Origin: Asticcacaulis excentricus CB 48
Lineage (GTDB): Bacteria; Pseudomonadota; Alphaproteobacteria; Caulobacterales; Caulobacteraceae
Assembly: GCF_000175215.2 (NCBI RefSeq)
Contig: NC_014817.1
Coordinates: forward strand, 834,501 to 898,500
Direction of reading: 5' to 3'
DNA length: 64,000 bases
Shown in pieces: positions 40,367 to 49,159 of this stretch. The first letter of the stretch is position 1. Every line of letters begins with the position of its first letter. The notes under the pieces were generated by a model. The model was not told the DNA's origin. It did not search any database and was given only the letters and a program-made list of their open reading frames with translations. A program made the position numbers and the translations under genes.

Positions 40367-40834
40367 ATGACCCGCCTTCTCACCACCGCCGCTACCGCCG
40401 CCTTCCTGCTCGTCGCCCCGACGGCTTTCGCTCAGGACATGTCCGCCCAGCCCAACGCCATGCCGCAAACCGACGCGACACAACAAGCGATGGCCGCCAA
40501 GCCGGAAAAGCAGGCCCCGACGGCCAAGCAGGACCGCAAGTCGCAGAACGCCGCTACCGCGGAACTGAACGCCCAATCGCTGCGCGCCGCTCAGGCGGCT
40601 GACGTCTCGACCGAGGCCAGCACCACGACCAGTGCTCCGGCTCTGGACACGAGCGCCACGCCGACCATGGGCGATCCGGCTCAGCCGACGCAACCGGCCA
40701 CCGATCCGATGCAGGACCCGGCCAACCCGGCGCCCATAACCAACCAACCGCAGGCAGGCGATCCCAATGCCCCGGTGCCGCCCCAGCCGAAAACCCATGA
40801 GCCGGTCACCAAGGACCAGCCGACGACTAATTAA
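40367..40834 (+). CDS. Small secreted Pro/Ala/Thr/Gln-rich protein
   Basis: 155 residues from ATG 40367 (behind TGAGGACC). Signal peptide ends near AFAQ (residue ~23). The remainder is disordered with AQPNAMPQTDATQQAMAAKP at the start and many PxQP/DPxxP elements to the end. No domain is recognised. Similar disordered exported proteins occur near envelope genes in Caulobacterales. It ends in a 34-bp hairpin. Confidence 0.7.
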   Translation: MTRLLTTAATAAFLLVAPTAFAQDMSAQPNAMPQTDATQQAMAAKPEKQAPTAKQDRKSQNAATAELNAQSLRAAQAADVSTEASTTTSAPALDTSATPTMGDPAQPTQPATDPMQDPANPAPITNQPQAGDPNAPVPPQPKTHEPVTKDQPTTN

Positions 40835-40839
40835 TAACG

Positions 40840-40922
40840 AAAAAGCCCCGCCGGTTTGAACTGACCCCCCAAACGTTGGACACCAGCTTTTGGGGGGTCA
40901 GTTCAAACCGGCGGGGCTTTTT
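40840..40922. terminator. 34-bp perfect-stem hairpin terminator with IS-like inner part
   Basis: Left arm 40840-40873 and right arm 40889-40922 are perfect reverse complements, with a 15-nt loop. The outer part is a normal terminator stem (AAAAAGCCCCGCCGG / CCGGCGGGGCTTTTT). The inner part is TGAACTGACCCCCCAAA followed by CGTTGGACACC, like the ends of IS3-family elements. It serves the convergent gatB and the secreted-protein gene. Confidence 0.85.
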
Positions 40923-40931
40923 CTTGTGTAT

Positions 40932-42401
40932 TTAAAGACCCAGTTTGGTTTTCAGCAGATCGTTGACCGCCGCCGGATTGGCCTTGCCTCCGGTGGCCTT
41001 CATGACCTGACCGACAAACCAGCCGATGGCCTGCGGCTTCTCTTTCGCCGCCTCGGCCTTCTCGAGGTTGGCGGCGATGATCTCGTCAATGGCCTTCTCA
41101 ATCGCACCGGTATCCGTCACCTGCTTGAGACCGTGTTTTTCGACGATCTCGGCCGGGGTGATGGTGCCCTTGCCTTCCCACATGTGCTCGAACACCGTCT
41201 TGGCGATCTTCGAGGAAATGACATTGGTTTCGATCAGCTCGACCAGCCCGGCAATTTGCGCCGGCGGCAGCGGGCTCTGTTCGATCTCCAGCCCGTCCTT
41301 GGTCAGACGCGCCAACAGCTCGTTCGTCACCCAGTTGGCGACCAGCTTGGCGTCACGGTCTTTCGCTGCGGCCTCGTAATAGTCGGCGCGCGCCTGCTCG
41401 GTGACCAGCACGGTGGCGTCGTACTGGCTGAGGCCATATTGTGTCATCAGACGCTGACGCTTGTCGTCCGGCAGTTCCGGCAGAGACTTTTTGATGTCCT
41501 CGATCCAGGCCAGCTCCAGCTCCAGCGGCAGCAGGTCGGGGTCGGGGAAGTAGCGATAGTCGTGCGCCTCTTCCTTGGACCGAAGCGAGCGCGTTTCGAC
41601 CTTCACCGAATCGAACAGGCGGGTTTCCTGCGTGATGGTGCCGCCGTCCTCGATAATTTCGATCTGACGACGGGCTTCGTATTCAATGGCCTGCTGCATG
41701 AAGCGGAACGAGTTGACGTTCTTGATTTCGCAGCGCGTGCCAAACTCCGCGCCGGGCTTACACACCGAAACGTTGACGTCGGCGCGCATATTGCCCTTTT
41801 CCATGTCGCCGTCGGACGTGCCGAGATAGACGAGGATGGTGCGGATCTTCTTGAAATAGGCCACAGCCTCTTCGGCCGAGCGGATATCCGGCTTGGAGAC
41901 AATCTCCATCAGCGCAGTGCCCGCCCGGTTCAGATCGACATAGGTGTTGTTTGGATCGAGGTCGTGGATCGACTTGCCCGCATCCTGTTCCAGATGCAGG
42001 CGCTCGATCCGCACCGTCTTCTGCGTGCCATCAGACAGGTCGATCAGCACCTCGCCCTCCCCCACGATGGGGTAAAAGAGCTGCGAAATCTGATAGCCCT
42101 GCGGCAGGTCAGGATAGAAGTAGTTTTTGCGGTCAAAGCGCGAATGCGGGTTGATCTGCGCCTTCAGGCCCAGACCTGTCTTCACCGCCTGCTCGACGCA
42201 AAAGCGGTTCAGCACCGGCAACATGCCGGGGAAGCCCGCGTCCACAAGGCTCACCTGTTCATTGGGGCCCGCGCCGAAGCCTACGGCGGCACCCGAAAAC
42301 AGTTTGGAGGTCGAGGCGACCTGAGCGTGAATCTCAAGGCCGATAACGAGTTCCCACGGGCCGGTGCGGCCCTGGATATATCTGGAGGCAGAGTCGGTCA
42401 T
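40932..42401 (-). CDS. gatB: Asp/Glu-tRNA(Asn/Gln) amidotransferase subunit B
   Basis: 489 residues from the ATG at 42401. GatB activates the glutamyl or aspartyl group on misacylated tRNA by phosphorylation. Signatures are WELVIGLEIHAQVASTSKLFS at the N-terminus, GFPGMLPVLN, RKNYFYPDLPQGYQISQ, and DVNVSVC. The C-terminal helical and tail (YqeY) domains have GWFVGQVMKATGGKANPAAVNDLL. The other subunits, gatC and gatA, lie 14-16 kb away on the same strand. The nearby kinase gene starts 26 nt upstream of its start but is unrelated in function. Confidence 0.95.
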   Translation of the reverse strand: MTDSASRYIQGRTGPWELVIGLEIHAQVASTSKLFSGAAVGFGAGPNEQVSLVDAGFPGMLPVLNRFCVEQAVKTGLGLKAQINPHSRFDRKNYFYPDLPQGYQISQLFYPIVGEGEVLIDLSDGTQKTVRIERLHLEQDAGKSIHDLDPNNTYVDLNRAGTALMEIVSKPDIRSAEEAVAYFKKIRTILVYLGTSDGDMEKGNMRADVNVSVCKPGAEFGTRCEIKNVNSFRFMQQAIEYEARRQIEIIEDGGTITQETRLFDSVKVETRSLRSKEEAHDYRYFPDPDLLPLELELAWIEDIKKSLPELPDDKRQRLMTQYGLSQYDATVLVTEQARADYYEAAAKDRDAKLVANWVTNELLARLTKDGLEIEQSPLPPAQIAGLVELIETNVISSKIAKTVFEHMWEGKGTITPAEIVEKHGLKQVTDTGAIEKAIDEIIAANLEKAEAAKEKPQAIGWFVGQVMKATGGKANPAAVNDLLKTKLGL

Positions 42402-42426
42402 ATTCACCCTATAGCGGGGCCAGCTT

Positions 42427-44382
42427 TCACAGGGAAGAGGACGGTGAAGAAATTGCATCCGACAGCGCACGCTCCGACGCAGGCGGCGGCACATAGAGGC
42501 GGATCGTCGTGCCGCTGCCCGGTGCCGAGACGATATCGATGCGTCCGCCAATCATCTGGGCGCGGCGGCGCAGGTGGCTTAAGCCCCGCCCGGCAGAGGC
42601 GCGCTCATCGGTGGCAAAGCCCACCCCGTCATCGCTGAGCGTCAGGATAAGCCAGCCCGGCTGATCCGGGTCGGCACGCAGGTTGAGGTCGATGGTCTTC
42701 GGTTGCGCGTGTTTGAGCGCATTGGTAACCCCCTCCTGCAAAATACGGTAAATATTAAGAATTTCGTTGGGCCGATAGCCTCGCGGCTCCGCTTCCAGCG
42801 CATTGCGCCAGTTGAGTTCCACCCCCACCACCTGAAGACGCGGGCGCATCCGTTCCCGGAAGATGGCCAGCCCAACCTCAAGGGAATCCCCCATCGAATC
42901 CATCGAGTCGATGATCAAGCGCAGGTCATCGACGGCGGCCTGAATATTGATGCGCATCGTCTCTGCCGGCACGGGCCCCAACTTGAGCTGCATCAGCAGA
43001 CTGACCAGATGCCCGCCCACCCCATCGTGCATGTCGCGGATCAGGCGCTGACGCTCGGCATTGACGGCATTGAGCTGCTCCTGCTCCTGAAGGCGGGCAT
43101 AGGAGTCTCGGATTTCGGCCTCACGGTCGCGCACCTGCCGCGCCAGATCATCGCGCTGTTCTTCGGCAGTGCCATAGAGCTCAAAGCCGCGCGTCACCAG
43201 GTCGATAGCGATCCCAGCAATGATCACGAAGGGGAAGTAGAGCCCCGCCGTCAGCGGCCGCGCTAGACCGAACAGGCCGTGGTAGAGATCATAAAGCGTC
43301 GTCACCAGCCCGATCGACAGAAAGGGGAAGGAACGCAACAACAGTTGCGGCTGAGACTTCGCCAGCGCCCACATGCGACGCAGGAAATAGGCGGAACAAA
43401 CGAGGATGAGCACAGTCTCGGTCACCGTCGGCAACCCGCTCTGCTTTGCGGCCCACCCGATCAGCAGCAGCGCCACATCCGCCAGCGTAACGCCAATAAT
43501 GATCGGCGTATGTCGATCCGGAGCCGAGGTCCAGTTTTTTAGGAAATAGGCTGTCGCCCCCATGGTCAGCCCTGAAATGATCGACAACAGCGTGTCATGC
43601 AGCGCATCGGGCAAAACGCTGCCGTACCACATGAAACTGGCCCCCCGCACCGCTAGTGCCGCCATAAACAAGGCAACGCTAAGGAACAGGCGGTTATAGC
43701 CGCTGATCGGCAACAGTGCGGCGGCGATCATGCTCAGCAGAGTGGCCGCGATCACCGTAATCAGCGGCATACCGAAGGTGGTCATCAGGCGATGATCCTG
43801 AAGCTGACGCAAATCCGTCTCCGGGCCAAACAGCACGCCCTTCATATGCGGCTGACAGCCATTTGCCACCGCAAGAATATCGACCCGATTTTCGCCTGAG
43901 CGCAGCATGTCGGGCGTCAGGCTCAGTAGTTGCGGCCGCGAACCGTCGTGACTGGACGGAAAACCAAGTTGCCCACGCGGCATTGTCAGCAGATGGCCAT
44001 TGAGATAGACGGCGTAATTGTCCCGGATCACCGGCAGGAACAGGGCCTCAAAGCCGCGGTCCGGCTGCGGCCTTAGTAGAAAGGAAATCTGATAGGCGGG
44101 AAAGGTCGCGCCGCGCACGCAAACATTGGCGAAGTCGTCCGGCATGGGGGTCATGCCGTCCGGCAGAAGCGTCATCTGGTTTAGTGGAAAGGCCTGCGGC
44201 GTCAGGCCGTCCACAGCCCGCATGTAAACTTCGCGCACGCGATAGGGTTCGGTCGTCTCCGAGGGCAAAGGTTTGCGGGCAAAGGTAAACAACAGGCCCC
44301 AGAACACGATCTGCGCCACCAGCGCCCAGCACAGGGCACGACATAGATGGGTCCAGGGCGCAGCAATAGTAAGGCGAAACAT
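42427..44382 (-). CDS. Sensor histidine kinase, 7TM-DISM with HisKA_3 (NarL-type partner)
   Basis: 651 residues. Membrane helix at about 12-30, an extracytoplasmic beta-rich domain (about 40-185), seven membrane helices (about 190-395), a coiled coil and the HisKA_3 domain. The phospho-acceptor is His452 in RLIRDMHDGVGGHLVSL. The ATPase has LQEGVTNALKHA (N-box), LSDDGVGFA (G1) and GRGLSHLRRRAQMIGG (G2). The input domain suggests a carbohydrate-like ligand, as for 7TMR-DISM sensors. Its regulator is encoded 49 nt upstream. Confidence 0.92.
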   Translation of the reverse strand: MFRLTIAAPWTHLCRALCWALVAQIVFWGLLFTFARKPLPSETTEPYRVREVYMRAVDGLTPQAFPLNQMTLLPDGMTPMPDDFANVCVRGATFPAYQISFLLRPQPDRGFEALFLPVIRDNYAVYLNGHLLTMPRGQLGFPSSHDGSRPQLLSLTPDMLRSGENRVDILAVANGCQPHMKGVLFGPETDLRQLQDHRLMTTFGMPLITVIAATLLSMIAAALLPISGYNRLFLSVALFMAALAVRGASFMWYGSVLPDALHDTLLSIISGLTMGATAYFLKNWTSAPDRHTPIIIGVTLADVALLLIGWAAKQSGLPTVTETVLILVCSAYFLRRMWALAKSQPQLLLRSFPFLSIGLVTTLYDLYHGLFGLARPLTAGLYFPFVIIAGIAIDLVTRGFELYGTAEEQRDDLARQVRDREAEIRDSYARLQEQEQLNAVNAERQRLIRDMHDGVGGHLVSLLMQLKLGPVPAETMRINIQAAVDDLRLIIDSMDSMGDSLEVGLAIFRERMRPRLQVVGVELNWRNALEAEPRGYRPNEILNIYRILQEGVTNALKHAQPKTIDLNLRADPDQPGWLILTLSDDGVGFATDERASAGRGLSHLRRRAQMIGGRIDIVSAPGSGTTIRLYVPPPASERALSDAISSPSSSL

Positions 44383-44431
44383 GCCTCACCATAACCGCAG
44401 GTTTGCAGAGATCACAAGCCGCCGCGCGCAA

Positions 44432-45097
44432 CTACATGCGGATCAGGCCGCTGCGCACCGCTTCAAACACCGCTTCCGAGCGCGAATTAACCGCCAGCTT
44501 GCGGTAGATGGCCTTCACGTGCGTGCCGACCGTGTGGTGCGAAATATCCAGCACACTGGCCGCTTCCTTATAGCTCAGCCCCTTGGCCAGCAGTGAGAGA
44601 AGCTCAATCTCGCGCGGCGTGATACCTGGTGCATCTTCGGCCAGTTCCGGCTCGGCAACGACGGCCAGCGAGGCGTCCTTGCGGATATGGCGAAGCAGAT
44701 AGGCCGCCACCGGGGCCGAAATGGGCGAGCCGCCGTTCAGGGTGTGGCGAATGCTGCCGATCAGTTCGCTCTCGGCGCTGTCCTTAAGTACATAGCCGTC
44801 GGCCCCAGCCGTCAGCGCCGAAATAACCGAGGTTTCATCCCCGAACACCGTCAGAATAAGGATGCGGGTTGCCAAACCCTGCTGGCGCGCTGACTTGATG
44901 ATTTCAAGCCCGCTGCCGTCGCTGAGCCCCAAATCGAGAACGATCAGATCCGGACCGGTATCCAGCAGGCTCAGCCCCTCCGCCACGCTCCCCGCTTCTC
45001 CGGTCAGTCGCATGTCCGGCGCCGCCTCGATAAGAGTGGCGATATGGCGGCGAACAAAGGGATCATCCTCAATAAGGACCAGACGGGACTCGGACAT
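44432..45097 (-). CDS. Response regulator, NarL/FixJ type
   Basis: 221 residues from ATG 45097. The receiver has LVLIEDDPFVRRH with the acidic pair, phosphoacceptor Asp in LIVLDLGLSDG (about residue 54), and LKDSAESELI for the Lys. The C-terminal LuxR-type helix-turn-helix is ITPREIELLSLLAKGLSYKEAASVLDISHHTVGTHVKAIYRKL. Partner of the adjacent kinase. A run of eleven C lies at 45155-45165 in its leader. Targets are unknown. Confidence 0.95.
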   Translation of the reverse strand: MSESRLVLIEDDPFVRRHIATLIEAAPDMRLTGEAGSVAEGLSLLDTGPDLIVLDLGLSDGSGLEIIKSARQQGLATRILILTVFGDETSVISALTAGADGYVLKDSAESELIGSIRHTLNGGSPISAPVAAYLLRHIRKDASLAVVAEPELAEDAPGITPREIELLSLLAKGLSYKEAASVLDISHHTVGTHVKAIYRKLAVNSRSEAVFEAVRSGLIRM

Positions 45098-45338
45098 GTA
45101 AACGAACTGTGCCTGTGGGTTTTTAAAATACTTTGATATCGGGTGTAACATGCTCCCCCCCCCCCTCACAATCGGGCTCACCGGTTTATGGGAGCCCCTC
45201 CCATATCGACGGTATAGTCAGGCGGTATTGTCCGTGTTTTTCTATCGCTTGTGGCTCTTCCGGAAGATGGGTCACCGCGCAATCTTTTTGGATGGCGTTT
45301 GAGTTTATTCTCGTTTCAATTTGCCCCTATTCTTCAGT

Positions 45339-45370
45339 GGGCCGGTGACCCCACCGGCCCTGCTTTTTTA
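45339..45370 (+). terminator. Orphan plus-strand terminator
   Basis: GGGCCGGTG / CACCGGCCC stem followed by TGCTTTTTTA. No annotated plus-strand gene lies upstream for 4 kb, so a small RNA is possible. Confidence 0.6.
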
Positions 45371-45401
45371 TTAAGCCATGCTCGCAGTTGTGCCTAAGAC
45401 A

Positions 45402-45423
45402 ACGCCCGGCGAAGGCCGGGCGT
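45402..45423. terminator. Hairpin ACGCCCGGC / GCCGGGCGT
   Basis: Perfect 9-bp stem with a 4-nt loop downstream of the minus-strand glycine-zipper gene. Only a poor T-run on the minus strand. Confidence 0.45.
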
Positions 45424-45498
45424 ATTACGTTTCGGATCAAAGCAGGTTCTGATCAGATTTGATAAGAACCCGCTCTGGCGGGGCATTTCGCGCTTGCA

Positions 45499-45951
45499 TT
45501 AGCGACGGCGGGGCGTCCATTCCACAACGCGACCATTTCGGTGCGTGTAGTAGGTGCCGTAGTACGGGCGCTGCGTGTAGTAGGCGACCGTATATCCCTT
45601 CGGGGCGGGCGGCGGGGCGTATTCACGACGGTCAAACACGTAATACTGGTTGTTGAGGCACTGTTCGACCTTGTTTTCCTTCACTTCTTCACCGATCTGA
45701 TTACCGATCGCCCCGCCGACCACGGCCCCCAGAACGGTGCCTTCGGTCTTGTTGCCCTTACCGGCTACGACGTTGCCGAGGGCGGCACCCGCCACGGCAC
45801 CAATCACGGTGCCCTTGGTCTTGGTGTTTTGCTGCTTGTGATAGCAGAAACCGTCATAGCGTTGCGCGGCGGCCGGGGTGGCGGCCAGGGCCCCCAGAGA
45901 CAGGGCGGCAGCAAAACCACCGGCGATCATCTTCGTGGACAGTTGGGTCAT
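45499..45951 (-). CDS. Glycine-zipper 2TM-domain envelope protein, paralog 1
   Basis: 150 residues from ATG 45951, with GAGGAG well spaced upstream. Signal peptide ends near AAAQ (residue ~25). The core TKGTVIGAVAGAALGNVVAG and TEGTVLGAVVGGAIGNQIG is a glycine zipper (Rick_17kDa type), which packs into membranes. The C-terminal Tyr-rich part (YYVFDRREYAPPP, AYYTQRPYYGTYY) is shared with the next gene. Probably an outer-membrane or periplasmic stress-related protein. Confidence 0.85.
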   Translation of the reverse strand: MTQLSTKMIAGGFAAALSLGALAATPAAAQRYDGFCYHKQQNTKTKGTVIGAVAGAALGNVVAGKGNKTEGTVLGAVVGGAIGNQIGEEVKENKVEQCLNNQYYVFDRREYAPPPAPKGYTVAYYTQRPYYGTYYTHRNGRVVEWTPRRR

Positions 45952-46105
45952 AGCGATACTCCTCATATATTAAATCAGGTGTTGGACACAAACTGACACC
46001 GTCCGCCTGAACCGGGACTGAACAGTGGTGTTCAGGTGCGTTCAAAAAACTTCCGGAAATATTGAACAGAGCTGTGACGCAATTACGTCAGATGCCAACG
46101 GCATA

Positions 46106-46134
46106 CAAAAAACCAGGCACTGCGGCCGGGTTTC
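46106..46134 (-). terminator. Terminator after glycine-zipper paralog 2
   Basis: On the minus strand AACC-C-GGC / GCC-T-GGTT with a following TTTTTTG. Confidence 0.6.
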
Positions 46135-46154
46135 TCGATCAAACTGACGTTACC

Positions 46155-46595
46155 TCAGCGGCGATAGCGATAATCTTCGCCGTCGCGCTTTACCCAGTAC
46201 GCGCTGTAATAGGGACGCTGAGTGAAATAGGCGATGCGATAGCCGTCGGGCGGCGATGGCGGCTCATAATAGCCGCGGTCATAGACGTAATATCGGCTAT
46301 TCAGGCAGTTGGCCGAAGCCGTTTCCTTTTCCTTGTTTTTCTTGGCGACCTGATTGCCAATGACGCCACCGACCACGGCGCCGAGAATCGTGCCTTCGGT
46401 CTTGTTACCCTTTCCGGCGACTACGTTGCCGAGCACGCCCCCCGCGGCGGCGCCGATCACCGTACCCTTCGTGCGGGCTGAACTGCCTTCCTGATAGCAC
46501 CAGCCGTCATAGCTCTGCGCGGCGGCAGGCAAGGCGAGACTTAGGGTGGCGGCACCCAGTAACGCGCCAAACGTGTATTTAAGCGATCCGTTCAT
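46155..46595 (-). CDS. Glycine-zipper 2TM-domain envelope protein, paralog 2
   Basis: 146 residues from ATG 46595. Signal peptide ends near PAAAQ (residue ~27). It shares with the neighbour the TKGTVIGAAAGGVLGNVVAGKG block, the TEGTILGAVVGGVIGNQVAKK block and the Tyr-rich tail (YYVYDRGYYEPPSPP). The pair arose by tandem duplication, but each has its own terminator and upstream region, so they are regulated separately. Function unknown beyond the zipper family. Confidence 0.85.
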   Translation of the reverse strand: MNGSLKYTFGALLGAATLSLALPAAAQSYDGWCYQEGSSARTKGTVIGAAAGGVLGNVVAGKGNKTEGTILGAVVGGVIGNQVAKKNKEKETASANCLNSRYYVYDRGYYEPPSPPDGYRIAYFTQRPYYSAYWVKRDGEDYRYRR

Positions 46596-46863
46596 AGTGC
46601 ACCTCACTTTCCGCCGTGAGAGTGGCGCGCCGACTCTAAGGTTTCGATGCGCGGTCGCCACCGCCCCATAAGAAAGCCGATAAAGCCAGCTTGACCTTAG
46701 GGCATGGCCAAAAAGCCATAGTTGGAAATCAATGTTACAAACCCGACACAGGTCCGTTGCAAAAGCGACATGCTATGCTAGCGTTCGGTTCAACTCCGGG
46801 GGAACACGGGGCACAGGGATATAAACGCTGCGGAAGGGGCAAGTTATTGCTCCGAGGACCGTC

Positions 46864-49092
46864 ATGCACCCAATCCGATCGCGCACCGCGCGCCGTTTTT
46901 CCGCCCGTCTGGGCGGCGTCTCTTTGCTTGCCCTGACCGCGCTGGTCGGCACGGCCCACGCCGAAGACACCTCGCCCAAGGCCGAGGACAGCGCGACAAC
47001 CGAAGTCGTCGTCACCGCGTCGCGCCGTCTGGAAAAGGCCAGAGACGTGCCGGTCGCCGTGTCGTCGCTGGCGGGCACCAAGCTCGATGTCATTAATTCG
47101 TCAGGCCTCGACATCCGCGTGCTGGCTTCGCGCACGCCGTCGCTGAACGTCGAATCGTCGTTCGGCCGTACCTTCCCGCGCTTCTACATCCGCGGTCTGG
47201 GCAATACGGACTTCGATCCCAACGCCTCGCAGCCGGTTTCCGTCGTCTATGACGACGTGGCGCTGGAAAACCCGATGCTGAAATCCTTCCCGATCTTCGA
47301 CCTCGCCGCCGTCGAAGTGCTGCGCGGCCCGCAAGGCACGCTGTTCGGGCGCAACACGCCGTCCGGCGTCGTCAAGCTCAGCTCGGCCAAGCCGTCGGAG
47401 GTGTTTGGCGGCTATTACAGCGTTGCCGCCGGCAATCTGGGCACCGTCAATGCCGAAGGGGCCGTCACCGGTGGGCTGGGTAACGGCTTCTCCGGCCGCC
47501 TGTCGGGCATTGTTCAGCGCCGCGACGACTGGGTGACCAACCTCGCCAATGGCAAGAAGCTGGAAGGCTATGAAGACATCGCGCTGCGCGGTCAGCTGCG
47601 CTACACCAGCGGTAACTTCGAGGCCCTGCTCAACGTGCATGGCCGCACGCTGGACGGCACGCCACGTCTGTTCCGCGCCAGCGCCATCAAGCCGGGCACC
47701 AACGATTTCAACACTGGCTTCGATGTCGAAAAGATCCGCCTCGACAGCCCGTTCATCAGCCAGTCGCTCGACGCCTTTGGCACCAACCTGCAACTGAGCT
47801 ACACCTTCGACGGTATGGGCACACTGCACTCGATCACCGCCTATGAGCGCGCGAAGACCGAAAGCTCCGGTGACATCGACGGCGGCGTCTCGACCATCGT
47901 CGCCCCCACCCTCTACGGCACCTTCTTCCCCGTCGCCACTGGCGGCACGACCGAGCCGGAAGAATTTTCGCAGGAACTGCGCTTTGAAACCGAGCAGTTC
48001 GGCCATTGGCGCGGTCAGTTTGGCCTCTACTACTTCGACCAGGTCCTGAAGTATAACGAGCTGGACTACCTCAACAATGGCGACGTGCGTCATAAGAACC
48101 ACGGCACCAGTTTCGCCGTCTTCGGTTCGGCGGAGTATAAGGCCACCGAGGCCCTGACCCTGCGCGCCGGCCTGCGCTACACCTCGGACGAAAAGAAGGA
48201 CATCGTCTGGGGCCGTGCCGTCTTCCCCGGCAAGGCTCTGCCCGTCACCACAAAGGTCGATGGCGACAACGTCTCCGGCGACCTCAGCGCCACCTACGTG
48301 ATCTCGCCGACGCTCAACTGGTACGCCCGCTTCGCCACCGGCTATCTGGCCCCGGCGATTCAGGACCGCGTCAACTTCGGCGGCGTGCCGACCACGGCCG
48401 GCGAGCAGACCACGACCTCCTACGAAACCGGCTTCAAGGGCTATGCCTTTGACAAGGTGTTGCGCTACGACATCGCGCTCTATTATTTCAAGACCAAGGA
48501 TCTTCAGATCACGGCCGTGGGCGGCGCGGTCAACTCGGCCAAACTGATCAATGCCAAAGAGGCGATCGGTCGCGGCATCGAAGCCGACCTGTCGTTCAAG
48601 CCGACCGACAATCTGCTGCTGACGGCCAGCGCCAGCTATAACGGCACGGAAATTCAGGACCCGGTGACTGCCGTGGCCACCTGTGGGTCGGGCCTGTGTA
48701 CGCCTTTGGACCGCACCTATGTGTCGGGCGGCACACGCTTTGCCTATATCGACGGCAACCCCCTGCCCCAGGCCCCGGAATGGGTGGCCAACCTGACGGC
48801 TCAGTACGTCTGGCCGATGGGCGACGGCAGCCGCTTCTTCGTCTATGGCGACGTGGCCTACCGCTCGGAAATCAACTTCTTCCTCTATGAAGCGACCGAG
48901 TTCACCGGCAAGTCGTTCACCCAGACGGGCTTGCGTGGCGGTTACGTCACCAAGGGCGGTCTGGAAATTGCCGCCTATGTGCGCAACCTCGAAGACAATA
49001 TCGTGGCCGAAAGCGGTATCGACTTCAACAACCTGACCGTCATGGTTTCGGAACCTCGCACCTATGGCCTCTCGTTGAAGAAGGCGTTCTAA
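46864..49092 (+). CDS. TonB-dependent receptor, 742 aa
   Basis: 742 residues. Signal peptide ends at about HAE (residue ~34). The TonB box region TTEVVVTASRRLEKARDVPV opens the plug domain, with FYIRGLGNTDFDPNASQPVSVVYDDV and VEVLRGPQGTLFGRNTPSGVVKL. The C-terminal beta-barrel ends in TYGLSLKKAF with the terminal Phe needed for outer-membrane insertion. It imports a ligand using TonB energy; the barrel suggests the broad class used for iron chelates and other small molecules. No partner genes adjoin it. A terminator follows directly. Confidence 0.95.
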   Translation: MHPIRSRTARRFSARLGGVSLLALTALVGTAHAEDTSPKAEDSATTEVVVTASRRLEKARDVPVAVSSLAGTKLDVINSSGLDIRVLASRTPSLNVESSFGRTFPRFYIRGLGNTDFDPNASQPVSVVYDDVALENPMLKSFPIFDLAAVEVLRGPQGTLFGRNTPSGVVKLSSAKPSEVFGGYYSVAAGNLGTVNAEGAVTGGLGNGFSGRLSGIVQRRDDWVTNLANGKKLEGYEDIALRGQLRYTSGNFEALLNVHGRTLDGTPRLFRASAIKPGTNDFNTGFDVEKIRLDSPFISQSLDAFGTNLQLSYTFDGMGTLHSITAYERAKTESSGDIDGGVSTIVAPTLYGTFFPVATGGTTEPEEFSQELRFETEQFGHWRGQFGLYYFDQVLKYNELDYLNNGDVRHKNHGTSFAVFGSAEYKATEALTLRAGLRYTSDEKKDIVWGRAVFPGKALPVTTKVDGDNVSGDLSATYVISPTLNWYARFATGYLAPAIQDRVNFGGVPTTAGEQTTTSYETGFKGYAFDKVLRYDIALYYFKTKDLQITAVGGAVNSAKLINAKEAIGRGIEADLSFKPTDNLLLTASASYNGTEIQDPVTAVATCGSGLCTPLDRTYVSGGTRFAYIDGNPLPQAPEWVANLTAQYVWPMGDGSRFFVYGDVAYRSEINFFLYEATEFTGKSFTQTGLRGGYVTKGGLEIAAYVRNLEDNIVAESGIDFNNLTVMVSEPRTYGLSLKKAF

Positions 49093-49111
49093 GCCTGTCT
49101 ACATAAATGAG

Positions 49112-49142
49112 AAAAGGCCGGTGTTCGCACCGGCCTTTTTTT
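49112..49142. terminator. Terminator after TonB receptor 1
   Basis: AAAAGGCCGGTG-ttcg-CACCGGCCTTTTTTT, in the short convergent gap to the RidA gene. Confidence 0.95.
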
Positions 49143-49159
49143 ATGGCCCTCGCCGCAGC

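Larger units (their letters stand above)
45098..45498. other. Gap (400 nt) with poly-C tract and orphan terminator
   Basis: Contains the 11-nt C run (45155-45165), AT-rich sequence, an orphan plus-strand terminator (45339-45370) and a hairpin for the downstream gene (45402-45423). No convincing protein gene; short ORFs of 11-18 codons exist but lack strong ribosome sites. Confidence 0.6.

Noticed and set aside
46788..46863. Cobalamin-type riboswitch before TonB receptor 1
   Set aside because: A GGGGGAACACGGGGC stretch looked suggestive, but the conserved B12-box GCCACTG and multi-stem layout are absent.
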